Of a stretch of 64,000 bases of DNA, positions 12,818 through 26,603 are shown in pieces (position 1 is the first letter of the stretch; each line of letters opens with the position of its first letter). The DNA is from Whalleya microplaca. Its lineage: Eukaryota; Ascomycota; Sordariomycetes; Xylariales; Xylariaceae. The position numbers and the translations under genes were made by a program. The notes below the pieces were generated by a model. That model searched no databases and was not told the DNA's origin. It saw nothing but the letters and a program-made list of their open reading frames with translations. The stretch spans positions 310,001-374,000 of the forward strand of contig MU385755.1 in the NCBI GenBank assembly GCA_022497155.1, read 5' to 3'.

Positions 12818-13768
12818 TTAATTTTAATAATACTATTAAATATATATTAACAGTAACTTTATTAGGTAATAAATATTATAATTCGACTTAAAAAATTACT
12901 ATTTTATTATAACGGGAATAAAATTAAAATTAAGGCTAAAACCGGTAAATTATTTTTACTAGCTTTATTTTTTTTATTACTTTTAATTACTTAAAAATTA
13001 ACGCTAATAATAATATATTAATAACTGGTATAATTACGTTAATAAAAAGTTAAAGAGCGAAATAAGTAATAAATAAAAAACGAAACGTTTAAATAAAACG
13101 TAAAAAGTGCTTATAATATAAAAACATGTTATTTATTTAAAAAAATATTTCGCCCCGTTAAATTATTTATTTATATTAAAATAAATATAATAATAAGTTA
13201 AAAACATAAAAGGAAATAATATATATAAAGTAGTAATAAAGTAAAAAATAAAGTAGTTTTTTAAATAAAATTACGCTTAAAAGCCGGATATAATAAAAAA
13301 ATTAATATAATTAAATAACTTATAAACGGGGAATTTTTTATAATCGATATTTATTTAAATTAATAATTATATATAAACTTTTTATAAATTTAAGTTATAA
13401 ATATTATATTATTATTAGCGAGATTATTATAAAACGTTTAAAATTATTACATATATTTATTTAAAAATAAATAATAAAAAAGCTATTTATAAAAAAGATT
13501 AAGCGTTTCGGGTATAATTTATAAAATAACTTATATAAAATTAAGCTTTAATAAATATAAATTAAAAACGTTTATATACATTATTTTAAAATAAAATTAT
13601 TTTATAACATTAAAAAAGTTTTAAATAAAATATAATTAAATAATGTATATATTTTATAAATATATAATATATATAAAAGTTACCGGAAATTTAAAAATAT
13701 AAAAAAAGGATTTTTTTTAAAAAAATTATAAAAATTTATTAAGTTTAAACAGCGATTTATATTAACGT

Positions 13769-13984
13769 TATTACGGCTAAATCGGGACTAGTTAAAATTA
13801 AGATTAAGATTAAGTGAGGTATATAAACGTTATAATTACCTGGATAATTAAGCTACCTCACCTTATGTATATAATGATTTCTAACAGGCTTTATTAGGCT
13901 TGCTTTTTTTTTTATGTTGATAATTTTATTAGTAATATAGCTAGATTTAAAGCCCTGTTTTTTATAGGCGTATACCTTATAATA
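13769..13984. repeat. orphan solo LTR, 216 bp, TSD AACGT
   Basis: A block absent from G1b interrupts the G1a frame. It begins TATTACGGC (probably RIPed TG) and ends TTATAATA (probably RIPed CA). It is flanked by a perfect 5-bp duplication AACGT at 13764-13768 and 13985-13989. It contains an internal inverted motif (AAGTGAGGTA .. TACCTCACCTT). No other copy is in the window, so its family is unknown. Confidence 0.7.
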
Positions 13985-14102
13985 AACGTAATATATTTTA
14001 TAAAGAAAAATTAAAAATTCGGAAATAAAAAAGCTATAAAATCGAGCGATAATTTAATAAACGGCTATATATATTATTAGTTTAATAAATATAAATAAAG
14101 TT

Positions 14103-14346
14103 TATTACGGCATAAGCCTTATGGGGTGTTATAAGGCTTTATAAGCTATAGTATACCCTAGGCCCCTCACACGTGACCTGTTAAACCACAGGCTTAATTA
14201 GCTAAATTAAATAAGTAAATAAGGAGGTTTTTTTAGGTCGGGCTATTATATAATAATTAGCTAACCTTTTACTCCTTACTTTATTATTTTATAATAATAT
14301 ATACTTATTACTTAACACGCGCTACTTTTTTCTTTAAGCCGTTATA
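14103..14346 (+). repeat. T2 5' LTR
   Basis: 244 bp, TATTACGG..GCCGTTATA, the RIPed form of TGTTACGG..GCCGTCACA. Confidence 0.9.
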
Positions 14347-14823
14347 TAATAATAAGGTTTTTTAGCGCTAAATTTAACTAATTCCGCTATTATATTTATT
14401 TAGCGCCTTTTCTTTAGCGTAATTCATTAGTTACCCGTTAATCCTCCTTTTTCTCGATTTAATATAGTTAATTAATTACTTATTATACCTTTAGCGCCGG
14501 CGTAATTAATTAGTCACTCGTTAGTAACCTTACTTTTATTAGTATCTCGTCCGAACATATTATACGTATTAATAGCTTAGCTTTAAAAAGCATACAGTTT
14601 ATTAAAAAGCCTTATATTAAAAGACGGCATCGGTATAATCGATTAATTACCCGCCACTCACTTATATCCCATCGGACCTTATTATATTAAGCATATATAA
14701 CAGCATCTAGTTATTTAGCGTTAAATCACGCCTGTTATTTTTGCCGACCTCGTTTTTTAAATACTTTTCTCGGTTTAAAATTATATTTAAACACAGCGGA
14801 TTCGATCTTTTTACCCGTTATTT

Positions 14824-15009
14824 TGAAAAGGGTTGTTATGGGGTAGTAGTATATATTGTAAGATAGATAGAGATCTAGCATTTAAATTACAGCTCCGCTA
14901 TAATCTTAAATGCTTAGGATCTTTTATCTTTTTTATCTACTATTTTATCTACTATTTTATCTTATTTAATTTAAGCTAGTTCGCAAAACCCTTCCGGGGC
15001 CTTATATTA
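14824..15009 (-). repeat. G2a 3' LTR (186 bp, with 12-bp tandem duplication)
   Basis: Same as the other three LTRs of the family except that an ACTATTTTATCT unit is duplicated at about 14938-14961. Confidence 0.9.
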
Positions 15010-15229
15010 AATGCCGCGGGACAAAAGAAACTCCATTATCCTTAATAGCCTTATTTTAATCTAATAGATCTGATTTATAAATATTTATAGGTTCTTATAA
15101 AGACGACCTTTTTTTCGCTTAGGAAAATCCTTATCTTTAGCATCCTTTTGTTTTAACGCAATAGCTAGTTTTCCTCCAATTTGCCGTTACTAATACTTAT
15201 TTATCAGCTCGGAAAAACCTTCTTTACGT

Positions 15230-15345
15230 AATTCTTTTTTAGGTTTCCAGCTATTATTGTTATATTTATAGCCCTTTTATTTAATTAAATAGTTATAACT
15301 GTTCTTATAACGATTAAGTCTATAGTTAAGGATAACTTCCGTTTT
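15230..15345 (-). pseudogene. G2a chromodomain remnant
   Basis: This is the reverse complement of the G2b chromodomain region, with the KGY..SWKP core still readable. Chromodomains at the integrase C-terminus define chromoviruses and direct insertion to heterochromatin in known cases. Confidence 0.7.
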
Positions 15346-17519
15346 AAATATAAGTGTTACGTTTAGGTTTTTGTCCTAATTAGAGATTACCGGTCTAAGC
15401 GGAAAGCTTATGCGATAAAAAGGATTTTTACCGTTAGGACCGGGAAATAGATATATAATTAAAATAACTGGGTAAATATCGACATTTTTTTTAAAGTTTA
15501 GCTCGTAAATATTACGCCTTATTTGCTTGATTACTTTATATAAGCCGGCGCGCTATTAAGCTAGCTTTTTTTTAGGCTTACCCGGAAGGTTATATCCGTT
15601 ATATAATTTAAGGTATATTTTATCTCCTTCCCTAAATTTTATTAGTTTATATTTCTAGTTGTATAATTTTTTAGCTCGTAAAACTGTAAAATCTATAAAT
15701 AATTCGGCGTTTTTATAAATATATTTATGTAAAAATCGGATATTTTTATAACGTTTAAAATCGTTTAGAGTTATAAATAAGTCGTTCGGTCTAAGGAGCT
15801 TAAATCTAAAAAACATTTTATATACGGAAGATTTAATTAAATCGCTATATACGTTATTAAGGTTTTATTATAGTACTGGCAATATGTCTACCTAATTAAG
15901 CTTAAGATTTTTAAAATAATAATACCGAAAAGTAATTTTTATTATTTAATTCTTACGTTTAAATAACTTATTATTTTACGGGTAATATACTATAGTTATT
16001 AGTAATTTTATTCCGATTACCTTTTAAAATCCTATCTAAAATTTTAAAGTAAATTTCCTATTTTAATTGGAAATAATTCCAGATAACATTCCCCAATCGG
16101 ATAAAAGTAATTATTTAGCTAGAACTGTACTTTAGTCTTCTGCTATATGCTTTTTATTTCCGGGGATAAGAAATATACGCTTCGACATAATATATATAAC
16201 TATTATTAGTATATCGTAATATTTCTTATTGGGCCTTTTTAGCTTCTAGGAAGTGTTTTTTATTAATACTTTCGGAAGCCTTAAAATAAAATCCATAGCA
16301 ATAATGTGTATAAGTAATAAATTAGGGGGCCTAATTAATTAATAATTGCCGGAGGGCTTATTTTGGCTAGTCTTATATATATTATATATTAAATAGTACT
16401 TAATATATTTCTTAACTAAATATAACTTACGCGTAATTACGTATCCGTTAAGTTCTTTAAGTATTTATTCTAATCCTTAGTAATACTTGCTATCGTATAT
16501 TATCTCTAGGAATTTCTTAACTATACCGAAAGGTATATATAATCGATATTCTTTATATCTATTAATATTATATAATAACTTATCGATAATAGTAAATAAG
16601 TACCCGGGCTTAAAAAAAGTAATAGCGTTTTCGCTATTTCTTATACTATCGATAATTTTTTTATATTTAATATCCTTTTAGTACGCGTTTACGAAGCGCT
16701 ATTATAATATATCATTTATAATAATCTTACTTGCGGCAAACTATACTTAATTTAAAACCGGTTTCTTGTCGGATCGTTTTAGCTTACCGTTTATACTAGT
16801 TATATTTCCGATAGCTAGGAAATAATTAAAAGTATTTGGGATATAATTAATTTTATTAAAAATATAATATACCTAAAAGCTATATTGCGACAAATAAATT
16901 AATACGTTTATAAGCCGGTAATTTGCATAATTCGAAAACGACATATTTAGGGATGTCTAATTAAAGATATCTTTAGTTACGGAATAATCGGTAAGGATAA
17001 CTATAGGATGCTTACAGGCCTTTAATATTATACGCAAACGCTTTACGGCTTATACGATATAAGCCATTTCTAACTCGGAAAGCCTATACCGTATTTCCGC
17101 CTATAATAAACTTCAATTTAAAAATATAATTAGCTCGATTTATAATCCCGGTATCGGCTAATTTATAATTTATTTATAGCCGTTTTTAATATAAAAAAAT
17201 ATAATACCGAAGCTGCGCTTTACCGATATATCTATTTATATATATAAAGTTTTGCCCGGGTTATAATAATATAATATAATATACTTATAGATCGCCTATT
17301 ATATAGCCTCGAACGAGATTATTTCGGCTTTAGTTAGCTTGTAATACGTAGATCTCGTATACGCCTAACGACAACTAGGATTTTTCGGAAGTAATTTACC
17401 TTCTTTCCGACCTTTAGTAAATAAAGCCGTTTTACACTTTTGTAGCAGCTTAAAAAACCGCGTATAAAACAGTATTAAAGGCCGAAAAAACCCTATCGCG
17501 CTTAAATACCTTTCTAAAA

Positions 17520-18070
17520 ACTTAAGGTTTTTAGGGAATTACCAATCGCTTATAGCCGCTAATCGCTCGTTAGTTATAGCTATTCCTAAAGCATTTATGC
17601 GAAAACCGAGTAATTTAATTAATAAATATTCTAGAAAAGATTTTTTTAGAAAAAGTAAAATACGCCGTTTTTAAAAAAGGCCGAAAATAGTTCTTAAATA
17701 AGCTAGGTGTTCTTTTTTCGAGTCTGAGAAAATAATAATATTATTAATAAATGCTTTCGTATAATAATAGTAATTCCGTAAAAGTTTATTTATAAATTAT
17801 TAAATATAAGTAAAAGAGTTCCGAAAGTTTATTATAGCTATAGTAAATTTTTTTAGTTTATATAAATTAATAATCGTAAATTTATTTCGAAACTTATAAT
17901 AAATAGTAAATTAATAGAAAAAATTAATGGCGTCGATTATTATAACCTAAGCCTTCTCTTGTAACGAAGTAATAATTTTAGTTTATAATAGTAAAAAATA
18001 ATTATCGGATATTATAGCTTTATTTAGCGGGCGGAAATTGGCAACTATTTTACCCTTATTTTTACTTTTT
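17520..18070 (-). pseudogene. G2a reverse transcriptase remnant
   Basis: The minus strand carries the same broken FRPLNKA..IPD..Y..L and catalytic-region segments as G2b (42880-43420), with several RIP stops. Confidence 0.7.
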
Positions 18071-19919
18071 GTAATACGTTATACGATAAAAATAAAATAC
18101 GTAAATGACGTAAGCTCGTTTATTTATTTTATACGTTTTTAGTTATATAACTTTCCGTATATTTTATTTAAAACTTTTATATCCTTTCTATTTAAGGGGT
18201 AAAGGCGATTATTTAATTTATAGTTCTGCTATTTGTTTATTAAAGGTATTTTTATTTGTTTGTTTTTTAAAATGTTAATAATACCTTAGTCTTTTTAAAT
18301 CTTAGGGAACTTGTTAATAATTTGTAACATGTCTTTAGCTATTTGCTTATCGGTATTATAAACGTAATAACCTAAATTTGTTTTAATCTCTAGTAAATTA
18401 GTTAGTTTATAAATACCTAGAATCGAATATAGCTCGGGAATTCTCGGCTTAAGTATATTTTAAAATAATTCGGCTGCTATTTTAGTTATATTAAAGATTG
18501 CGTTAGTTAAAAGGGTATTGCTAACCGATATAGTTTGGTTATTAAAAATTAGGCCTTACGTTATTTCCGTAAAAAGTAGCTGAACTAAATTATGCGGCAT
18601 TATATTAGTAGCTATAGTAGTATTAAGGGCGTCGATATTAAATTCCGTAGCTATAGTTAAAGCTTACGGAAGACTAAAGTTATCTGGTATAGCTAGTCTG
18701 GTTTCGCTAGCTAAAACCCCTATTTTTATAGTTATGCTAAAAGCGGTAGTAATAAATAAGAGTTTAAAGTAACCTTTTTATATAGCTTAAAAGGATTTAT
18801 TATTTATATATTCGCTAATAAAGCCTAATTATATATTTTTATTTAGCTTTAATAGTTTATCGGATATGTTTTTTATAATTATAATTTATAGCGTTTTAGC
18901 TTATAATATTAAACTAACTGCTGTTTAATGGCTTAATATAAAGCTAAAACTGTAATTGTTAGGTAAAGCTTTTTATTCCGCCGGAGCTTCTATTATTTGG
19001 CCTGGTGCTAAAAAAAGGTTACGTCGGAATAAAATTTTCTGTACGTAAGGCCTAATATTATGAAATATTATAAATAATACCTGGAAATTTATATTTAAAA
19101 AAATAATTATATTTGAATTATAATTTATAATTGTACCGTAAAAATAAAAGAAATCGTTTTTTAATAATAGTTTAGGTTTAATATTATTTTTTAAAACTTA
19201 TTTTAATTTCTGAAACTTTATAAAAGTACGAGTGTTATTAGATTTATATTTAGGTATATAAAAAGTAAATATTGCCTAATGTTTTATTTAAATTTTTTTT
19301 TTCCGATTTTTTTTACTTTTTTTTTATGTTTTTTTACGGTATATTTAAAAATATTTAAAAACAATCGGGTAATTAAGGTGCGACTTGTGTTAAAGTTTTT
19401 ATATATATTTATATCGGGGAAATTTGATATAGCGTAAATATTAATTTTTAGGTAAAAATATTGTAAATGTATTATTTTACCGGCACTTTTGCGAAATAAA
19501 GCCGACTTAATTTTTATTAATTTATTTTCGCGCGGATTATTTTCTATATTTATATAAATATAGTTTATTAATTTAAGTTTAATATAGTAACTTAAAGCGT
19601 ATTCGCATAAATAAAAGTATTAAAAAAAAGATTATAAGAGAGAAATATTATATAATAATTGTAATATATACGTTTATTTACCGGTTTAAATAAAGGTATT
19701 TATAACGTTTTGTTAAAATAAATTATATAATATTTTATATATTTTTTTTATCGGTTATTTGAGTTAAACTTTCGGAAATAATAATTATATTATATAATTA
19801 TATCGAGTATTATAAATCTATCGTTTGTTTTAATATTTAAAAAATCCGAATTAATTCTTTCGGATAAGTTACTAATAAAATTTATATTATTTAATAAAAA
19901 GGAATTCGATAAATCGGAA

Positions 19920-20230
19920 CCATTTTTATTGCCCGCGTAATTAGCTTTATTTTTATTGCGAGATTTCTTTTTATTATGCTTTCGGGAGTTGTAATCGCGT
20001 TTTTATTTGTCTTTTCTCTTACAATCTAACTTACGGTTTAAGCGATTTATATAGTTCTTGCGATTTTTGCGATCTCTATAACGGCTTTTACGATTGCGAG
20101 ATTTATTATAACGGCGGAACTTATTATAGGATTTGCCGGAGCGTTTAATATTTTTATTATTTTTGGTTAACCGTAAATTCTTTTCGGAATATTGGTCGAT
20201 ATATAATACTTGTTGCTTAATAGTAATTCT
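19920..20230 (-). pseudogene. G2a gag C-terminus (Arg/Lys-rich) remnant
   Basis: The minus strand encodes a basic tract of alternating Lys/Arg/Asn/Tyr matching G2b 40810-41040. Confidence 0.65.
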
Positions 20231-22880
20231 AGGATATTTCTTATTTATAGCTATAAGTAAAATTAGCTTTATTTTTGTAATATATATTATATATTGTTTA
20301 AATGTTTTATAAATTTGTGGTATTCGAAAATACTTTTTAACTTTAAAATTTATATTTATTTAAACTTAAATTATTATTCTATATTAATTAAGGTTATATT
20401 TATTTAGGATTTTTATAATTTGTATATATTATAGCTTTTTTTAGATATATTAATTAAGTGCTGCTTTATTACTCGCTATATGCTTTAATTTTATTTTAGT
20501 TTTAGTAAATTCGGCAGTAATTTACGCTAGTTATATAGTAAAATGTATTATTAATTAGTCAAGAATGTTTATTAAGTTACGGATTTATATATTAATACGT
20601 TTTTCTGTTAATATTTTAACGTTTTATTATATAATAGCCTAATTTTTTAATAGGGTTTTAAATATCGAAAGAATTTGGGCCGCGTTATTTTATTGAGTTT
20701 TTTAATTTTTAATAAACGAGTAAATACGTTTAGTAAAGTAATATATATTTGTAAAAATTAAAGAGCTTCCGTTAATAATTATTTTAAAGTTGTATTTGTT
20801 ATAGTAGTCGGGATTAAATATTCCGATTTTCTTACGTTTTAATTTATTAAATTAACCGGAACTACCTATTATATTAATTATATAAAAGGTATATTCCCGG
20901 CCGCCGTTATTTTTAGGCGGGAAATTTGGGATTATCTTATTTTATAGAAAAGGATTATGTAGTTTTATTAAAAATTAGCGCCTTAGCTAATTATACTATT
21001 ATATAAATAAGTCGGGGGTAAATTGTTATTATACTTTTGGGCGAGCTAATAATTAGATACCGAACTGTTACGTTAAAAGCTATAAGTTTGGATTAAGGCT
21101 AATATTAGGCGGAACTTTTAAAGATTGCTAAATTAGGGCTGCGGTAGGCTGTAGAAAGTGTTATACGTTTGTAATAGATATTTTAGCCCTAGGTTTTATT
21201 AGCGGAGGCTGGTTCTGACTGGAAAATGTTTGTAGAGCCGCTTATTATATTAGTTCCTAAAAAGGAGTTTGGGGTAAAAAGCGAAATATACGCTTAAAGT
21301 TTTCTGTTACAGTATTACGTATATTTTTAAAAACAATTCTTATATTATATGTGTTTTTATTTGTGGTTACGAAAGACTTATTTATATTTTCGACTGACTA
21401 CTTTAGCCGATTTATATGCGCGTTTAAATATTATATTAATGGTTTATTGTTTATAAAATGCTTTAGCTTTTTAAAACCCTGGGGCCTGGCATTTATAATG
21501 TAAAACTCGGCCCGACTATTTTAGTTTCGGTTATTTTATATGCTTGTAAAAGGCGCTTTACGGTAACTTAAATTAAATGGAAATAAGTTCTATAGTTAAG
21601 AAGCCGAAAACTATATTGCCTATATATATCTAAGAACTAAAGGTTTTATACGGGTAGTATTTAGGGTTTCTGTATTAACCCTACTAATAGTTTTAAAACA
21701 AATGTTAGGTTTTTTATTATATTCGGAGTTTTATAATAATTACGTTAACTATACCGGCTTTTTACTTTTGTTATATAGCTCCCGAAATAAATTTACCTAC
21801 TTTATCTCGGGTATAATAAGCTCGCTTTCGGGAAAGCTACCGGGCGCGCTAGATATAACAATAACGGAATAGGGGAAAATAAAAAAAGGATTAAATAAGG
21901 CATATAATATATATAAAGCTTCCGGCTCGAGGATATAACTTAAAATAGAGTATCTAATATAAAAGAAATAAATAAAGCGATAGTAGTAATAATAAAATAG
22001 GGCTGCCGATTATTCGAGGTAATATAAGAAATCGTATATTAATGTAATAATGTTTGGTGTATATATAAAGAAAAAAGAAAATAGAATTTTAAGTGCGGGG
22101 AATTTTCTTTTCGTATTACGCAAAAGTAGTAAAAAAGGCGGTAGGCTTTTTTGCCGGATATATTTTATATCTATAACTTAATAATATACTAAAACGGGAA
22201 AAAAGTAAGGAAAGAACGGGGCAGTATATCGTAAAAAAAGCGAACTTAAAGTGAAAAATAAGTAATAATAATTAATCAGGTTATTAAAGCTTTAGGGCAT
22301 ATATAAATATATGTGTTAGTTTAGGCAGAGTTAAAAAATCTAAATTACTAGGTAATTATAATATCGGCTTACTATCGGGAATAAAAAGTAAGACAGATTA
22401 GGTTGGAAAAAAAGCTTATTAGTGTTTTAATAATTCCGGAAAGATAACTTGCCTAAAGAGAAATAAAATCGATATTTCGCTAGCGTATTATAACGGGAAC
22501 GTTAATAGTTAGCCTCCTTAAATTGCATTAACTATTGTACCGGGGACGGAAACGATATTTAAATAGTGCTATCGGGGACAAAAAGCACTAAAATGTTAAT
22601 GGAATTTAAGGTGTTATAATAACTCCGCCGTATTGTCTATTATACCGGGAACGGAAACAGTATTTAAGTAGTCTGCTATCGGGAACAAAAAGCAGATTAG
22701 AAGTAATAATATAGCGGATTACAGCCTTTTGGAATTGCGCCGGCGCGAAAAGTAAGAGAATCGACTTTTATTGGCGTAATAACTAAAGCTATAAATCGGC
22801 TTTAACAGCTAATAAAAGCCTTAAGGGGATCCGTAAATTAGTTTTAGTAACTGCAATAAAACAAAACAAGTGCTACCATT

Positions 22881-23054
22881 TAAAAAGGGTTGTTATAAGG
22901 TAGTAGTATATATTATAAAATAAATAGAGATCTAGCATTTAAATTATAACTCCGTTATAATCCTAAATGCTTAGAATCTCTTATCTTTTTTATTTACTAT
23001 TTTATTTTATTTAATTTAAGCTAGTTCGCAGGACCCCTCCGGGGCCTTATATTA
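22881..23054 (-). repeat. G2a 5' LTR (174 bp)
   Basis: It matches the LTRs at 37901-38074 and 47295-47468 in reverse orientation; a CCCCTCCGGGGCC palindrome lies near the outer end. Confidence 0.9.
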
Positions 23055-23320
23055 TATTTAATAATTAGTCGCGATAGCGTAGCTATTTTTTTACTCGTTT
23101 TTAATAATTAGTTATAGCGAGTTATTTTTTCCTTACTTATACGCTAATTTTAGCAATTAATCGCGGCAATATATATAATTTTTATTACGCTAATATAACA
23201 ATTAATTACGGCAGCGTAATTTTTATTAATTAACGGTAAACTTTATATAAAGTTACCATTAATATTTAACGTTAAAGCCGTTTTTTCTTCTAATATCGAG
23301 ATTTTAAATAGTTTAGCTAC

Positions 23321-23564
23321 TGTTACGGCACAGGCCCTGTGGGATGTTATAAGGCCTTATAAGCTACAGCATACCCTAGGCCCCGCACACGTGACCTGCC
23401 GAACCATATGCTTAATTAGATAGCTTAGGTAATTAAGTAAGGAGGTTTTCTTAAGTCAGGCTATTATATAGTAATTAGCTAACCTTTTACTCCTTACTTT
23501 ATAATTTTTCAATAATATATACCTATTACGCAATACGCGCCGCCTTTTTTTTTAAGCCGTTATA
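23321..23564 (+). repeat. T1 5' LTR
   Basis: 244 bp, TGTTACGG to GCCGTTATA; the best preserved left end of the family. Confidence 0.93.
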
Positions 23565-24269
23565 TAATTATAAAGTCCTTTAGCGCTAAATTTAACTAAT
23601 TCCGCTATCGAATTAATTTAGCGCTTTTTTTAATTAGCGTAGTTAATTAGTTACCCGTTAATCCTCCTTTTTTTTAATCGGCAGTCTAGCCTTTCTTTTA
23701 TTAAGTGTTATAATACCCTTAGCTAGTTATACCTTTTTATGCGATAGCGAGGTCCCTTTTTTAGCTCCTTAGGCAGCTAACGAAATATACCGACAATTAG
23801 TAGTTTTGCCTCAAAAATTATCAGTTAAATTTACTAGCAGCCAATTAGGTTAGCGATTTTCTAACGTAATTAGCGAAATCCCCCATCAGTTACCTTTTAT
23901 TTTTACGCCGTTACTTCTATATATTTAATAAGCCAGCTCTTTTATAGCAGGATATACTTAAGGCCTTAATTAACCTTATTATAATTAGTGCCTAATCTAA
24001 TCCGGTTTATATTATATATCGGATACCCTTTTTTTTTTTCCCTTAATCGATACGTTAATTTTCCGGCGATCTGGGAAATACTCTCTTATTCGATTTTCGA
24101 CCTAATTTATATAAATATAAGGCCGAAAATTTCGTCTCTTTTTTTTTTTATAGCGGCAATAACTTCTATTAGCAATAATAAATTTAATGCCGCTCTCTAA
24201 GCCTTACGTATTAAACTTACTTTTAAATTTAATACTTACGTCGGTACGTTAAAAGCTAATTACGAAAGT

Positions 24270-25165
24270 TACGTTTAGCAGCTTTAAGCCGATAAAACCT
24301 TTATCGAATTTAAATTCGGCATTATAAAAACTACTTATAATGCCTTATTATTTAAGTAGCTACGCCCTTAATTAGTTCTCCCAGATCCTCCTGTTTTATT
24401 AGGCCTTTCCGACTTTAATATATAAATCTTTTAAATTGCCGGCAAATTAAAAATCGACAGCGAAACGATCGGATTGTCTTAAGCTAAGTTCTATTATATA
24501 TACGCTCGTCTCGAGCCTAAGGTATAATATATCGTCCTCCCTATTATAGCCCACGCATAAAAGAGTGGCGTTTGGGATTATTAAATTATTTTAGATACTT
24601 TAAAGTTAATTTACGCCGATCCGAATAAAGCTATGTAAGCGGCAGCTAAGCTTTAATTTATTATATAAGGTTTTAATAAGTCTATTCGTACCTTTTTAGT
24701 ATAGTAGCACCGATAGACCTGGGAGGCTAGTAAAATAGATTTTTTTAAAAAGTACCGGATCAACCGTTTACGTTATGCCGTAAATAATAAACTAAAGCGG
24801 AAATTTCTTAAAAGAGATTTAGTACCGAACATTTATAACAAATTTATTTTATAGCTTTACCGGCAGTTAGGCTTTTATATTTCGGCTTCCCGTAATTTTA
24901 GTGCTATAGATACTTTTATTAGCACTATTTATATATATAGAACTAAAGCCGAAGCTATATCCGAAAATATTTCCGAAAGCGGTACTTGGCTACCTAAAAT
25001 TACGTTATTTTAAACTCCCGAGAGCCCGATAGCTATATTTAGTACCTACGAAAAACGCCGTGCTAAAAAGCGTCTTTAGTAGTGCTAGCGTTATGGCGAT
25101 ATAACTTACGATATTATAAAATGCCCGTTATTATTATATAAATCGAACCTTTATAAATTGCTTGC
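24270..25165 (+). pseudogene. T1 gag pseudogene with vestigial CCHC zinc knuckle
   Basis: Broken gag-like frame. The stretch at about 24440-24530 resembles the capsid segment of fungal gypsy gags (KIDS..., then YIYARLE). At 25083-25124 a C-X2-C-X4-H-X4-C knuckle is laid out in codons: TGC, TAT, TAC, TGC at the four ligand positions. The second Cys and the His now read Tyr, each explained by a single RIP-type transition, and an in-frame TAG sits between the first two. This supports a nucleocapsid function in the ancestor. Confidence 0.75.
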
Positions 25166-25491
25166 CGATAATAAGGTTATAGGTTAGGTTTTAGGGGGGT
25201 AAATAAATTATAGCAGCAGCAGTTAATTATAGTGGTCGATATTAAGTAGTTGTGAAAAAATATAATAGATTGATTAAATTTTATAAAGGACTCGATTTTT
25301 AAAATTTTAACAAATTTACTTAGTGCTAATATTAGGGCATATATAAATTTAGTATACTATAGTATAGGGGTAAATAAAGTCGAAAAATCACTTTTTTAAG
25401 GCAGTGGTAATTAGGTTAATCCCTATATATACTAGGTGCGCTATAAGCTAACAGTTATTAGCTATTATATACAGTAGATTTAGGGGGGTAA

Positions 25492-25735
25492 TGTTACGGC
25501 ATAAGCCCTATAGGATATTATAAAGCCCTATAAGCTATAGCATACCTTAGGCCCCGCATACATAACCTGCCGAACCATATACTTAGTCAGATAGCTTAGG
25601 TAATCAGGTGAGGAGGTTTTCTTAGGTCAGGCTGTTATATAACAATTAGCTGACCTTTTACTCCTTACCTTATAATTTTTCAGTAATATACACCTATTAC
25701 GTAGCACGCACCGCCTCCTTCCTTAAGCCGTCACA
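25492..25735 (+). repeat. T1 3' LTR
   Basis: 244 bp, TGTTACGG to GCCGTCACA, with intact TG..CA ends. Confidence 0.95.
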
Positions 25736-26603
25736 GCTACCTTTATATAATAATAATCCCTTATTATTTACATATAAATCTCACCTTAAAAACGTTTTAT
25801 TTAGTTACTTTTCGAAACGAGTAAACGTTTACTATTAAATATTCGCAATAGTTTATCCGGCTTAAATATAATCCGTTAAATTCCTTTGCGAATTACATAC
25901 ATTTTACACCTTAAGTGCCTTAGTTAGCTTTAAGGTGCCGACCGATTACTATCGAGCTTTTTTTTTTAGCAGCTCGATGCGATAACTTTTTTTAACACGT
26001 TAATACCGTGCTTTTTACGGCTTTATTAGTTAATAATCACGAATGTTAGTCCGGCGATAGCGTTATCCATTAGTTTTATTTAATATCCGATCGATCACTA
26101 ATTTAGTACACTTTTTAGCAAAATTTAATATGCTAAAATACTCTAGACGTAATTTCTGATATATCCGACTTCCGAGCGTGTTTAATATTCTTGTCACAGC
26201 CCGACACCTGCTGTTATATAGCCACTATATAAAATATTATAAGATCACACCGGTTCCGATATTATATAATACCTTAAGGCTTATAATAAAGGCAGGGAAT
26301 CAAAGGGGTGGATAAGTTATAGCGGCAGTAGCAGCTAATTATAATAATCGATACTAAGTGGTTATAAAAGAATATAATAAATTAATTAAATCTTATAAAG
26401 GACTCGATTTTTAAAATTTTAATAAGTTCATTTAATGCTAATGTTAAAGTATATATAAATTTAATATGCTATAATATAGGGGTAAATAAGGTCGAAAAAT
26501 CACCTTTTTAAGGCAGTGATAATTAGGTTAATCCCTATATACACCAGGTGCGTTATAAGCTAGCTATTATTAGCTATTATATACAGTAAATTTAGGGGGG
26601 TAA

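Larger units (their letters stand above)
14824..23054 (-). mobile_element. G2a: Ty3/gypsy chromovirus, RIP-degraded, nested in T2
   Basis: LTRs lie at 14824-15009 (186 bp) and 22881-23054 (174 bp), with a perfect TSD TATTT (14819-14823 and 23055-23059). On the minus strand, just inside the 5' LTR, the sequence reads AA-TGGTAGCACTTG, a plausible tRNA primer-binding site (22869-22880). The order of remains on the minus strand is: Arg/Lys-rich gag tail (about 20230-19920), reverse transcriptase (about 18070-17520), integrase C-terminus and chromodomain (about 15700-15230). Its length without the 12-bp LTR duplication equals that of G2b without its hAT insertion (about 8.22 kb). All frames are broken by stops. 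Confidence 0.9.
23321..25735 (+). mobile_element. T1: gag-only LTR retroelement (TR-GAG-like), nested in T2
   Basis: Identical-length 244-bp LTRs lie at 23321-23564 and 25492-25735 (TGTTACGG..GTCACA), with a perfect TSD GCTAC (23316-23320 and 25736-25740) and a polypurine tract TTTAGGGGGGTAA just before the right LTR. The 1.93-kb interior carries one recognisable degraded coding region, a gag (about 24270-25165). There is no room for, and no trace of, protease, reverse transcriptase or integrase. That architecture fits the TR-GAG class of non-autonomous LTR elements, which depend on pol from another element. LTR differences are mostly transitions, as expected from RIP. Confidence 0.87.

Noticed and set aside
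16487..16681. 64-codon plus-strand frame in the G2a region
   Set aside because: Antisense to the G2a pol region and composed of AT-derived residues.
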